Positions 16,356-25,664 are shown, counted from the stretch's first letter. The stretch: 64,000 nucleotides of DNA from Bacillus cereus group sp. RP43 (GCF_040459645.1 NZ_JARVHQ010000002.1:310001-374000), one strand, 5' to 3'. Numbers and translations are program-made. Notes: a model not told the origin generated them from the letters alone.

Positions 16356-17215
16356 AATTTTGGCGTATTGTTTTTTTTTAGTTTCTTAAATTATTTTCAT
16401 TCTCGATATCAATATTGGGTAGTATCAAATTGGTATCATCTTTTGACAATTTTATTTTACTTTTAGACCTCACCATACCATTTCGGGAAAATTGTACGCT
16501 AAGGATTACAAACCTTTATCATTACAGTGTTTTTTTAAGATGAGTATATGTTCATAAAGATAAAATACTAAGTTTAATTGAACACTGATTTATATACACA
16601 CTTTATGAACAAGATTATAGCTACAAAACGTTGATATTATTGAGTTTTATCGCCTGTCCATAAACATAGATTTTCTGGACAGATGGCTCTTAACGTACAT
16701 AAAACGCTTAAAATGTGTCCAAATTGTGTCCAAATTGTGCGGTTTTCCCAATATGGCATGGGGTACAAGCTTAGATACGCGTAAAAATCGGTCACAGGTT
16801 AAATTTTATTCCCCAACATAATTTAAGAGTATTTATTTTTACATTTTGGAAAGATAAGCACATTCAAAATCATTATAGAATTTATGACAATTAACGATGG
16901 ATTTCTTAATTCATATATATCTTTTTATTATAAATATGACATTACCAAAAAAAAAATATATATTTCAAATGGCATATATATAACAAAACATAAAAAAACT
17001 AGTCACTATTATCTTATAGTGGGTGATTAATCATAAAATTGCGTATTTTCTGACGTTTATATATTCTAATAGGGGGTATCTTTTTCCATCCCCCGAAAAA
17101 GGAGAATAAGAAAGAATCTAGTCAATATCTATTGCTATTTCCTTTATAAAAATAGTAATTGTAACAGACTTAATCTAGAATCTCTCTTTAAAAAATAAGA
17201 AAAGGAGGAGTTCAA
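16356..17215 (+). promoter_or_regulatory. Long non-coding leader upstream of the nhe operon
   Basis: No gene is seen in these 860 bp. Chromosomal nhe operons also have a long 5' untranslated region and are activated by PlcR. A degenerate match to the PlcR box occurs at 16977-16992 (TATATAACAAAACATA; two differences from TATGNANNNNTNCATA). A Tn3-type inverted repeat relic is at 16466-16503. The GTG start of nheA is preceded by AAAGGAGGAG. The regulatory assignment is weak and rests on similarity of layout. Confidence 0.4.
16466..16503 (+). repeat. Tn3-family-like 38-bp terminal repeat relic
   Basis: The 38 bases from GACCTCACCATACC through ATTTCGGG to TACGCTAAG align without gaps to 37637-37674 at about three quarters identity. 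They have the Tn3-family features: a G-rich outer end, an internal TTTCGG and a terminal ACGCTAAG. No Tn3 transposase or resolvase is present. Confidence 0.4.
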
Positions 17216-18376
17216 GTGAAAAAAACTTTAGTTACAGGATTAATGGTTACAGCAATATTAGCAAGTCCTTCCAACTATGTAAGTGTTTACGCGGAGAAGG
17301 TGCAGTCTAAATCAGAGTCAACATATGTACAAAATGTCAAAAATGCGAATACATTATCACATTCGATTAGAACGTTAGGTTCACAATCACCTTTAGCACA
17401 AGCATATGGATTAATTATTTTACAGCAACCAACCATTAAAGGGACTGGTATGAGCAGTTTAACGAATCACCAAGAATTTGTAAAAAATCATGTTCGCGAA
17501 TGGTTAGATGAATATAATCCTAAGTTAGTTGATTTAAATCAAGATATGCAGCGTTTTAGTACAAGATTCAATGGTTATTATGGTACATTATATGATTTAG
17601 CGGGAACGGTAAATACAGATGCGGAAACAAAAGTGAGTTTTGTAAATGCTTTTAATAGACTACAACAGGACGTACAAACTATCCAAGATAGTATGAACCA
17701 AACCTTATTGCAGCTAAATCGTTTTAATGATTTATTGCTTCAAGATAACAAAGGGTTTTCTGAAAAAGCAAAAATAGCAATTCAATCCTTAGAGGGGTCA
17801 GATGGAACTGTTACACAGCTAAGAGCTGATATTAAAAGACTTCAAGAAGAGATACTGGTAGAACTCGCAAAAATTTTAAATAGACCAAATGAAGTTCGTA
17901 ACGGCGTTATAAATATTGGGAAGCAAGTCTTTACGATTGCGGGCGGAGCAGCTCAGACTCAAACTATAGATTTTATCTCTATTTCATCTCTTGGTGGTGG
18001 AATTTTAGATCTTTTCGACAGCCAAACAGCTGCTTCTGCTAGGATTATTGAGCAGAAACAAAAAGAATTACTACCACTAATTCAGCAGTTAGCAGAAACC
18101 CAAATTCAAGTGACTGAAATGACTTTTATTGAGGATCAAATGAATGGGTTTACTGAGATGATTAAGAGGCAAATTACTACTTTTGAATATTTGATGAATG
18201 ATTGGAAAGCGCTAAATGATACAATGATCCAAATCCAACTCAATCTGAGTGCAGGGGCACACATGGATAGTGTTGGATTGCAAAATCAATTAATTCAGCT
18301 CAAAGAATTCAGTGATGAACTGTATTTGCAAACAAAAAAGTTTGAAAATTTCATTTCAAATGTAACAATAAATTAA
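17216..18376 (+). CDS. nheA: Non-haemolytic enterotoxin component A (NheA homologue)
   Basis: The product is 386 residues, the same length as canonical NheA. It has a Sec signal peptide (MKKTLVTGLMVTAILASPSN, cleavage near VYA-EK) and the characteristic SIRTLGSQSPL, SSLTNHQEFVK, VREWLDEYNPKLVDLNQDM and ILNRPNE blocks. NheA is the last component to bind in the tripartite Nhe pore complex and triggers lysis. Compared with the canonical sequence as I remember it, this copy is clearly homologous but diverged (roughly two thirds identical), so it is likely to be a second, accessory Nhe. Start is GTG with AAAGGAGGAG upstream. nheB follows after 54 bp. Confidence 0.93.
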   Translation: MKKTLVTGLMVTAILASPSNYVSVYAEKVQSKSESTYVQNVKNANTLSHSIRTLGSQSPLAQAYGLIILQQPTIKGTGMSSLTNHQEFVKNHVREWLDEYNPKLVDLNQDMQRFSTRFNGYYGTLYDLAGTVNTDAETKVSFVNAFNRLQQDVQTIQDSMNQTLLQLNRFNDLLLQDNKGFSEKAKIAIQSLEGSDGTVTQLRADIKRLQEEILVELAKILNRPNEVRNGVINIGKQVFTIAGGAAQTQTIDFISISSLGGGILDLFDSQTAASARIIEQKQKELLPLIQQLAETQIQVTEMTFIEDQMNGFTEMIKRQITTFEYLMNDWKALNDTMIQIQLNLSAGAHMDSVGLQNQLIQLKEFSDELYLQTKKFENFISNVTIN

Positions 18377-18430
18377 GTTTAAGCAAAGAGTGAAATATGA
18401 TTATACTGAAAGTTAAAGGAGAAGACAAAA

Positions 18431-19633
18431 ATGACAAAAAAGCCTTATAAAGTAATGGCTTTATCCGCATTAATAACGGTAATGGCAGCAGGTAGTATCA
18501 TGCCAACATATGCTTCTGCAGCGGAAAGCACGGCAAAATCAACTCCTATTCACGCTAAAACAGGTACAACGGGCGATTACCCGGATTATTCATTAGGACC
18601 AGAGGGTCTTAAAGAGGCAATAACAAATACAGGGTCAAATGCTTTAGTAATGGACCTTTATGCTTTAACAATCATTAAACAAGCAAATGCTGATTTCAAT
18701 GGGCTCAATTCAATTGATACATCTTTACGAACGAAAATAATTAATGATCAAAATATTGCCAGAATAAATGCAGGGCAATGGTTAGATAAACTTAAACCGC
18801 AAATGATTTCAACGAATCAAAATATTATTAATTATAATACTAAATTTCAAAATTACTATGATACGTTAATAACAGCTGTAAACAATAAGGACAAGGAAAC
18901 ATTATCAAATGGACTTACAAGGCTAAATAATGATGTTGTAGCAAATAAGGCGGAAGTGGACGAATTATTAGGAGAACTGCGAGAATTCCGAAAGAAAATG
19001 GCAACAGATACGCAAAACTTTAGACAAGATGCAACTCAAATAACGTCTATTTTAGCAAGTCAAGATGCTGGAATTCCGCTGTTGCAAAATCAACTCACAA
19101 CGTATCATGCTACAATTGCTGAATATAATAAACTGCTTATTGCCTCAGCAGTTGCAACGGCTTTAGGCCCACTTGCTATTATAGGCGGAGCAGTTCTAAT
19201 TGGTACTGGTTTAGGAGCTAAACTAGGAGTGGTGTTCATTGTAGGTGGTTTAGGAGCAACAGCAGGTGGTATAGCGGGAATTGTTATAGCAAAGCAAGAG
19301 ATGGATAAGGCTCAGGAAGAGATTAAGAATATAACAGGACAAATAACCCAGGCTCAATTAGAAGTAGCTGGTTTAACCAATCTAAAAGAGCAAACTGAAT
19401 CCTTAACAGAGACTATTGATATAGCAATTACTGCACTACAAAATCTTTCAACCAAATGGGATGTAGTTGGATCAAAATATAAATCTTTACTTAAAAATAT
19501 TGCAGTTATGGACCCTAACGATCTATTTTTCATAAAAGAGGATCTCAATGTGGCTAAAGATAGTTGGAAAGAAGTTAGAGATACTGCTGCAAATCTTTAT
19601 GAAACTGATATTAAATTAGTAGATACAAAATAA
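18431..19633 (+). CDS. nheB: Non-haemolytic enterotoxin component B (NheB homologue)
   Basis: The product is 400 residues (canonical about 402). It has a signal peptide ending at YASAAES, YSLGPEGLKEAITNTGSNAL, the shared WLDKLKPQMISTNQNIINYN block and ILASQDAGIPLLQNQLTTY. The hydrophobic beta-tongue region lies at about residues 235-290 (VATALGPLAIIGGAVLIGTG and following Gly-rich segment) and would insert in the membrane. The C-terminus is KLVDTK. NheB binds cells together with NheC and forms the pore with NheA. The ribosome binding site is AAAGGAGAAGAC. A stem-loop then separates it from nheC, as in the known operon. Confidence 0.94.
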   Translation: MTKKPYKVMALSALITVMAAGSIMPTYASAAESTAKSTPIHAKTGTTGDYPDYSLGPEGLKEAITNTGSNALVMDLYALTIIKQANADFNGLNSIDTSLRTKIINDQNIARINAGQWLDKLKPQMISTNQNIINYNTKFQNYYDTLITAVNNKDKETLSNGLTRLNNDVVANKAEVDELLGELREFRKKMATDTQNFRQDATQITSILASQDAGIPLLQNQLTTYHATIAEYNKLLIASAVATALGPLAIIGGAVLIGTGLGAKLGVVFIVGGLGATAGGIAGIVIAKQEMDKAQEEIKNITGQITQAQLEVAGLTNLKEQTESLTETIDIAITALQNLSTKWDVVGSKYKSLLKNIAVMDPNDLFFIKEDLNVAKDSWKEVRDTAANLYETDIKLVDTK

Positions 19634-19656
19634 TCAATTGATTTTATGTGATAAGG

Positions 19657-19684
19657 GTTCCCTGTTCAAACTTGAGCAGGGAAC
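19657..19684 (+). terminator. Stem-loop between nheB and nheC
   Basis: GTTCCCTG (19657-19664) pairs with CAGGGAAC (19677-19684), with further TCA/TGA pairing at the loop neck. A similar inverted repeat lies between nheB and nheC in the known chromosomal operon and is thought to keep NheC low. There is no T-run, so partial attenuation or processing is more likely than full termination. Confidence 0.7.
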
Positions 19685-19738
19685 TTCCTCAATGCTCACT
19701 AAAAGATACGAATTCTTAAAAAGCGTAGGTGGGATAAT

Positions 19739-21550
19739 ATGAATAAGAAATTGTACAAGAAATTCTTATTATCAATGATGATTGCTGGAATGGCAACAAG
19801 TAATATAGTACCACTTCATTCTTTCGCAGCAGAACAAAAAGTCCATACAACTATATCGCAAGAAACCATTCATAATTATTCACTTGGTCCTGAGGGCTTT
19901 CAAGATGTACTAGCACCAGCAATGTCTAATGTACTTGTTATGGATTCATATGCCAAAACAATACGTAATCAACAAGAGACAGACCTTAGTGGTATAAGTT
20001 CTCTTAATAGTTATTTACGAGCAAATATGTTGAAGCACCAGGACGATGCAAAAAAAAACGCGACCTATTGGTTAGATAATCTTAAACCACGTATTATGAA
20101 TACGAATCAAAACATTGTAAATTATAATGATACATTTCAAACACACTATAGTATTTTACTAGCTGCAATAGATCAAAAAGACACTGAAAAATTGAAAACT
20201 GAGCTCGAAAAATTGTATCAAAGTATATTGACTAATAAAAGTGAAGTTAACGAGCTATTGGAACAGCTGAAAACATTCCGAAATAAAATGACAGCAGATA
20301 CGCAAAACTTTAAACAAGATACAGATCAATTGACGACTATTTTAGCTAGTACAACTGCAGGTATTCCATATTTAGAACAGCGAATTAATGGGTATAATGA
20401 GTCTATCAAAAAAAGCAATGATCAAATTATTGCAGGTTCAGTACTTTGCGCGACGTTAATAACGTGTATCATTGGTGGACCGCTGATTGCAACAGCAAAA
20501 AGTAATATTGCATCTGCTGAGCGAGAAATAGAAATTTTAAAAGCACAAATTTCTGGGGCACAAGCAGAAATAGCTATTATAACTGATGCAAAAAATAAGA
20601 CTACGAATATGGCGGAAACAATTGACACAGCTATTACTTCTATACAGAAAATGTCTAATAGTTGGGATACTGTAGCAGCAAAATATAATAATTTAGTAAA
20701 AAATATCAAATTTATTACCCCAGAAGAATTTACTTTTATAAAAGCAGATCTTAATACAGCAAAAGATAGCTGGCAAGATCTTAAGAATTATGCTGATAAA
20801 TTATATGAATCGGTGAAAATTGCGGAGAAAGAAGAGCAGGATCTTATGGATCGACTTCGTCCGTCAAGTGTTCAATATTTCTACAAACCGATACACAATG
20901 CCTATACATTTGAAATAAAAACGGGAGCAAATGCACCAAATGCGTCCTATAAAGTTATGAATTTAACAAAACGGACTACTCATAACATGTGGAGCGGAGG
21001 ACCAAATGCAAGCATGTGGGTTGACCAGCTTCCATTAAACTTAAAAGACCAATATGCGGTAATAGCAACGGTCAATGGAATGGATTATGTCATATATAAA
21101 GAAGTAGGAGAAAACATTCCTGGAGCTAATTTGAATGGTACCTATCAACTATTTTCTGCGTTAAATAATAGTAGCGTTATAGATATGGATCGATCAACGA
21201 ATAATGTTACCTTATGGAGCAATAACGGCGGTAATCATCAAAAATGGAAGTTAGTATATGATTCAAATAAAAAGGCCTATCAAATTAAAAGTGTAACAAA
21301 TCAAAATTTAATATTAGCTTGGAATGACTATCAAGGTTCTAACAATGTTTTTGCTACACCTAACCAATACTATGAAGAGCATTATTGGATAGTTGAAGAT
21401 GCAGGAAATGGATATTTTTATTTAAAAAATAAGAAAAACTCTAGGTATTTAGATGTAACTGGTTCTGGTACTAAAGATGGAACAAATGTTATAGTATATC
21501 CATTTACAGCTAGTAATAATCAAAAATTTAAATTACAGAGACTAAATTAA
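19739..21550 (+). CDS. nheC: NheC homologue fused to a C-terminal ricin-type beta-trefoil lectin domain
   Basis: The product is 603 residues; ordinary NheC has about 359. Residues 1-362 are NheC-like throughout: signal peptide ending near SFAAEQ, YSLGPEGFQDV, MKADTQNF-type helices, the hydrophobic segment 229-253 (QIIAGSVLCATLITCIIGG) and DLNTAKDSWQDLKNYADKLY. Residues about 372-460 form an extra beta-rich linker domain I do not recognise. Residues about 463-603 are a ricin B lectin with three repeats marked by QKW (501-503), HYW (548-550) and QKF (595-597). The ribosome binding site AGGTGGG precedes the ATG and a terminator follows. NheC helps NheB dock on cells, so the added lectin may direct the toxin to particular glycans. 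That is inference. The reading frame is continuous through the junction. Confidence 0.93.
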   Translation: MNKKLYKKFLLSMMIAGMATSNIVPLHSFAAEQKVHTTISQETIHNYSLGPEGFQDVLAPAMSNVLVMDSYAKTIRNQQETDLSGISSLNSYLRANMLKHQDDAKKNATYWLDNLKPRIMNTNQNIVNYNDTFQTHYSILLAAIDQKDTEKLKTELEKLYQSILTNKSEVNELLEQLKTFRNKMTADTQNFKQDTDQLTTILASTTAGIPYLEQRINGYNESIKKSNDQIIAGSVLCATLITCIIGGPLIATAKSNIASAEREIEILKAQISGAQAEIAIITDAKNKTTNMAETIDTAITSIQKMSNSWDTVAAKYNNLVKNIKFITPEEFTFIKADLNTAKDSWQDLKNYADKLYESVKIAEKEEQDLMDRLRPSSVQYFYKPIHNAYTFEIKTGANAPNASYKVMNLTKRTTHNMWSGGPNASMWVDQLPLNLKDQYAVIATVNGMDYVIYKEVGENIPGANLNGTYQLFSALNNSSVIDMDRSTNNVTLWSNNGGNHQKWKLVYDSNKKAYQIKSVTNQNLILAWNDYQGSNNVFATPNQYYEEHYWIVEDAGNGYFYLKNKKNSRYLDVTGSGTKDGTNVIVYPFTASNNQKFKLQRLN

Positions 21551-21604
21551 ATTATAAGATTCCGGTAGAAAAAATTTCATCTTGAATTTCAATTGTTGTA
21601 AAAT

Positions 21605-21640
21605 AGGGCATCTCTCCTGCTTCGGAAAGATGCCTCTTTT
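21605..21640 (+). terminator. Terminator of the nhe operon
   Basis: AGGGCATCT pairs with AGATGCCTC across a 14-base loop and is followed by CTTTTCT, 55 bp after the nheC stop. Confidence 0.8.
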
Positions 21641-21657
21641 CTATTCTAACGAATGTT

Positions 21658-21686
21658 GGGGTACAGCCGCATGCCCATCAACTTAA
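21658..21686. repeat. IS231-like terminal repeat
   Basis: GGGTACAGCCG is followed by CATGCCCATCAACTTAAG, which matches the IS231 inverted repeat as I remember it. No transposase follows. It marks the right border of the nhe segment. Confidence 0.6.
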
Positions 21687-21749
21687 GAATTTTTAAAAAA
21701 GGCGTTATTCTTTCTTAATAATATAAAGGAGAAAGGGTACCGTTTTTTA

Positions 21750-21905
21750 GGTTCTGTTGCAAAAATAGTGGAATATGAAAGAAGGGTAAAAGATTCCTAG
21801 CGGTATTGAACGTTATGCTGTTAAACCAAAGAGTTCATTGATAAGATATATCTGCCTTTGGACAGACTTCTCCCCTTGGAGAGTTTGTCCTTTTTTGACC
21901 ATATT
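21750..21905 (-). mobile_element. IS6 remnant (end plus transposase 3' tail)
   Basis: GGTTCTGTTGCAAAA at 21750 is an IS6 end. On the minus strand the adjoining sequence reads like the transposase C-terminus (KKGQTLQGEKSVQ-like, then NELFGLTA). The rest of the element is missing before 21910. Confidence 0.65.
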
Positions 21906-21970
21906 TGTGAAATTACCAATGTTTCAAGAGCTGCTTTATATAGAATACTACAAGACAAAACATAATAAAA

Positions 21971-22013
21971 AATACCCGCCCAAATTGGAAATTTTCAGAT
22001 GTGGCGGGTTATT
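21971..22013 (-). terminator. Terminator of the BceAB-type transporter operon
   Basis: AACCCGCC pairs with GGCGGGTA on the minus strand, followed by TTTTTTATT, 50 bp past the permease stop. Confidence 0.8.
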
Positions 22014-22063
22014 CCTTGAATCGTTTCTATACCCCAGTTTAACATTTTGTATGTTTTGTAAAA

Positions 22064-23926
22064 CTATTTTTCTTTCGGAAGTACAATTCTTTTATACAAT
22101 TGAACTGTAATCAAGTAGTAAATTAAGTAAATCACTACGAAAATGACAAGTGGCAACCAAATTCGGAAATACGGATCAATCAAAAGCGGACCGAACATGT
22201 TCATACCAACTAATATATGAGCAATACCCACAATTGCCGGTACTAAGAATATGAAGAATAACTCTTTATAAATCGATTGTGTTAATAACCCCTGGCGGAC
22301 ACCGATTTTACGAAGCATTTGATAACGTGTGCTGTCTTTCGATGCACCAGATAGAATTTTAAACATTAGGCAACTTGCCATCATTGCTAAGAACGCAATT
22401 CCAACGAAGAAGCCCATGAACATGAATCCACTGGCCATACTATGACTCAGATTATACATTTGATACGTACTACCTAATTCTTCCGCTTTCACATTTTTAT
22501 ATTTCGCTACCTGTAATTCATCAAGTTTTTTCCATTCTTTCAAATGTGCTCCAAAATCATCTGTTTTTCCAATAAAAACAGTATTTTCTTTATCCTTCAT
22601 ACTATCGTATATGCTTTGGTCTATAATTTTTATTTCATGATCAGGATACATATAAGTTGGCTGGATTGTGAAGAAAGCTTCTTTCCATTGTTTTGTTTTC
22701 GTATCATCGTTATACAGTTTATACAGTTGTTTTGGCAATGTAAATGCATCCTTGGGAAATTCTTCCGAAACTTTCATCATCTTCCTATTGTCACTATCTT
22801 GTGCTAAAGGACGATTTTTCTCTACATCTTCTTTTATATAATACACATACTGATTATCTACTTTGTAGCGATATTCAAACTTCTCCTGAAATAAGATGCC
22901 ACTCAAAATTTTCTTTTCTTCCGCTGTTGGATTATGAACGACTGAATCGTAAACTTTTTCTTTATCAGTCGTCTTTAGAACGTTATTTTTAAATGCCATA
23001 CCACACGCAATTCCACCAGCGCCAAGAGCCACTAGGATTGCTACCGTTGCAAGCACCCGTGTGAGGCTATTAATTCGGAAATTCAATTGTGCAAAAGTAA
23101 AAGCATTCAGCCCTTTTTCACGACGTTTTTTATTACTCTTTATCTTGTTAAGCATAACTGGGAGAAGTGATCCAAATAACATGTAAGTACCGACTGTTGC
23201 TGTGATTAATCCAATACCCATGAATTTAGGTACGGTTAATAGCTCTTTTTCCTGTAAATGTGCTATATGGATCAGTGATGCATACCCAATACCTAGCAAA
23301 ATCAGACCAAGAAATGCAACTACACCTGTCATTTTTCCTTTTACAGCGATACGCTCTGTTTTTGCATCTGCATGTACAAGTTGTAATACAGAAATACGAG
23401 ATAATTTCATACTATTCATGATTGCTGATACTATAAATAGTGCAAAGAAAAAGAGGCAAGTAACAGTCATAGATGGAATATAAAATGCTTTATAGTCTTC
23501 ACCAGAGAATTCCAACTGCTTCATTAATAACTGACCAATACCTTCTGCAAGCCCTATACCAACTGCGATTCCGATTGCAAGAGATGCGGCACCTATTACG
23601 ATTGTTTCAATAAACATAAGTAAGGTAACTTTATGCTTTTTTGCCCCTAACATCATGTACATACCAAATTCTTTTTGTCGAAGAGATAATAAGAAAGAAT
23701 TTGCATATAAAATATAGAAAAACGTTACAATCGCTAATAAAAAGGAACCGATTTGGAATGCAATTGCAACCATATCGGCATGTGGATTGGATTCAAGGAA
23801 CGCTTTATTTAGTGATAACGTTTGAAACATATAAAAAGTTGAAATAGAGACAATCAAACCAACAAGTAAGACAATGTAATCTTGCAACTTACTTTTTAGA
23901 CCAGACATGGAAAGCTTAAATAACAT
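22064..23926 (-). CDS. BceB-type ABC transporter permease (FtsX-like)
   Basis: A 620-residue membrane protein of the BceB/YxdM/VraG family. It has one N-terminal TM segment (IVLLVGLIVSISTFYMF), a group of TMs to about residue 310, a large extracellular domain (about 320-500, rich in charged residues) and a C-terminal TM group. The extracellular domain in this family recognises peptide antibiotics such as bacitracin. The usual companion histidine kinase and response regulator genes are not adjacent; upstream is only repeat sequence and a pseudogene. The gene follows its ATPase by 16 bp. The function is probably resistance to, or sensing of, antimicrobial peptides, but the substrate is unknown. 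Confidence 0.9.
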   Translation of the reverse strand: MLFKLSMSGLKSKLQDYIVLLVGLIVSISTFYMFQTLSLNKAFLESNPHADMVAIAFQIGSFLLAIVTFFYILYANSFLLSLRQKEFGMYMMLGAKKHKVTLLMFIETIVIGAASLAIGIAVGIGLAEGIGQLLMKQLEFSGEDYKAFYIPSMTVTCLFFFALFIVSAIMNSMKLSRISVLQLVHADAKTERIAVKGKMTGVVAFLGLILLGIGYASLIHIAHLQEKELLTVPKFMGIGLITATVGTYMLFGSLLPVMLNKIKSNKKRREKGLNAFTFAQLNFRINSLTRVLATVAILVALGAGGIACGMAFKNNVLKTTDKEKVYDSVVHNPTAEEKKILSGILFQEKFEYRYKVDNQYVYYIKEDVEKNRPLAQDSDNRKMMKVSEEFPKDAFTLPKQLYKLYNDDTKTKQWKEAFFTIQPTYMYPDHEIKIIDQSIYDSMKDKENTVFIGKTDDFGAHLKEWKKLDELQVAKYKNVKAEELGSTYQMYNLSHSMASGFMFMGFFVGIAFLAMMASCLMFKILSGASKDSTRYQMLRKIGVRQGLLTQSIYKELFFIFLVPAIVGIAHILVGMNMFGPLLIDPYFRIWLPLVIFVVIYLIYYLITVQLYKRIVLPKEK

Positions 23927-23942
23927 GATTGAACTTCCTTCC

Positions 23943-24704
23943 TTACGCTTTTTGTGTACCTAAGTTTGCAAGCACGTCTAAAATTTCTTTATAGAACTCT
24001 TCACGTGTACCACCGCGATAAATTTCTTTATATAGCTCACCATCTTGAATGAATAAAATACGCTGACAGTAACTTGCACTATATGGATCATGAGTAACCA
24101 TCATAATAGATACGCCTTGCTCTTTATTTAAGTTTGTCATCGCATCCAGTAAACTCGTTGCATTTTTAGAATCAAGAGCTCCTGTTGGCTCGTCCCCTAA
24201 AATAATTGCTGGTTCATGGACTAAAGCGCGCGCTGCTGCTGAACGTTGCTTCTGTCCACCAGATACTTCAGATGGATAATTTTGAAGTATTGCTGAGATG
24301 CCTAACATATCAGCTACTTTTTCTACTTTTGGTCCAATATTTCGTGATGAAACACCTTGAAGGGAAAGTGGAAGAGCGATGTTTTCGTAAATAGATAAGT
24401 TCTCCAATAAGTTAAAGTCTTGGAAAATAAATCCTAACTTTTGTGAACGGAAATCAGAAAGCTCACCTTGTTTCATTTTCGTAATATCTATTCCTGCAAT
24501 TTCAACAACGCCGCCCGTTGCTTTATCTAAGGTTGAAATTACATTTAATAATGTCGTTTTACCAGAACCAGATGGTCCCATAATTCCGACAAACTCACCC
24601 TCTTGAATTGAGAATGAAACACCTTTTAACGCGTGTGATTGGTTCTCACCTTTTTTACCGTACACTTTTTGAACGTTTTTCACGTCTACAACTGGTTTCG
24701 TCAT
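23943..24704 (-). CDS. BceA-type ABC transporter ATP-binding protein
   Basis: A 253-residue ABC ATPase with Walker A GPSGSGKTT, Q-loop FQDFNLLENLSIYENIALPL, signature VSGGQKQR, Walker B IILGDEPTGALD and the switch His in MMVTHDP. It belongs to the MacB/LolD/BceA clade that pairs with FtsX-like permeases. The start is preceded by AGGAGGATATAT. It forms an operon with the permease immediately downstream. The lack of a linked BceRS two-component system suggests control by an unlinked system, or that the pair has been moved. Confidence 0.92.
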   Translation of the reverse strand: MTKPVVDVKNVQKVYGKKGENQSHALKGVSFSIQEGEFVGIMGPSGSGKTTLLNVISTLDKATGGVVEIAGIDITKMKQGELSDFRSQKLGFIFQDFNLLENLSIYENIALPLSLQGVSSRNIGPKVEKVADMLGISAILQNYPSEVSGGQKQRSAAARALVHEPAIILGDEPTGALDSKNATSLLDAMTNLNKEQGVSIMMVTHDPYSASYCQRILFIQDGELYKEIYRGGTREEFYKEILDVLANLGTQKA

Positions 24705-24954
24705 ATATATCCTCCTACGCTTGTTTTTCCATTATCTATTTTGTGCTTTGGGGAGGGGAACTGCAATTGATTTATATAACATTAACCTTACATTTTCGTA
24801 AGAATCCATTCATTCGGTAATGAGTTCTGTGGTATATAATGGGGTATTTTTTTCGCTTGAAACCACCTACCTTAATATGGGAAGGATACACATAATAAAC
24901 ACCAAATGCTGATCGGATTGTTACAATGAAGGATAAATGGTTTAAATGACATCA

Positions 24955-25026
24955 AAGATACTCCCATTTTTTCGGTTCGGGGGTATTTCGTTTTTGTTAG
25001 CTTGATGGCGATGTTGCCGTACTCCT
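24955..25026. repeat. Second copy of the about 70-bp dispersed repeat with IS231-like end
   Basis: GATACTCCCATTTTTTCGG, GGGGGTATTTCGTTTTT and TTAGCTTGATGGCGATG run in the same order and spacing as at 11915-11985. Both end in TNCCGTANTCC. Confidence 0.55.
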
Positions 25027-25060
25027 TGTAGTCCAGATATGTAGAAAGTTGCTCATAAAT

Positions 25061-25096
25061 AAAAAAAGCTTTGCGAAATTCGCAAAGCTTTTTTAT
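25061..25096. terminator. Strong palindromic terminator
   Basis: AAAAAAGCTTTGCGAA and its complement are separated by a single central base. The T-run overlaps the stop of the lipoprotein pseudogene. Confidence 0.8.
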
Positions 25097-25664
25097 TTAA
25101 TTTCTACAAATTGTGTCCCTTCCACTAGTCCTCTATAGTTAAATCCTTTTTTAGGATTTTTATCATATTTCAATACACCTACAGATTTCTCTTCGCCTTT
25201 CACATTTCCATATGCCGCATCATCAACAATTGCGAACATATCTGCATAAGCACGACCATTACCGATAATCGTGTTACCTTCATATTTCAGTTTTGCTCCA
25301 TCAGTTGTTACATTCTCTACTTTTTCTTTTGCAAATAATATACCTTGATTCGATGATACAACTGGTAATTTATGAACTGCTTCTGTATCATCATCCTTGT
25401 CTACTTTCTTTAATAACCCTTTTTCAACTAGTTCTTCACCAGTTTTCTTATCCATTACAGGTACTTTCTTATCCTCTAATATTGTACGCTTCATTTTATA
25501 TATGTTCTTTTCTTTAATATCATTTTTGTATTTATCGATTACTGTATTAACTTGTTGTTCACTTCCATAAGCAATGATACCATTTTCCTTCTCTAGTAAG
25601 GAACAACCTGATAGTGCTCCAAATGAACTTACGCTGCTAACCCGATTGTTACTAATTTTTTCAT
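25093..25664 (-). pseudogene. Lipoprotein with frameshift in the signal peptide
   Basis: AAAGGAAATACTATC precedes ATG at 25664. The first frame gives MKKLVTIGLAA and then a stop. In a second frame the sequence continues as SSFGALSGCSLLEKENGIIA, with a clear lipobox (LSGC), and runs open to 25093 (YRGLVEGTQFVEIK). A one-base loss or two-base gain at about 25630 joins them. The intact protein would be a surface lipoprotein of roughly 185 residues. The internal ATG at 25494 leaves 133 residues without an export signal. I do not recognise the family. Confidence 0.6.

Noticed and set aside
16977..16992. PlcR box upstream of nheA
   Set aside because: TATATAACAAAACATA differs from the consensus at two fixed positions. 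I mention it only as a weak candidate inside the leader entry.
17216..21550. Hbl (haemolysin BL) operon
   Set aside because: The three proteins match NheA, NheB and NheC blocks and lengths, and the nheB-nheC stem-loop, better than HblC, HblD and HblA.
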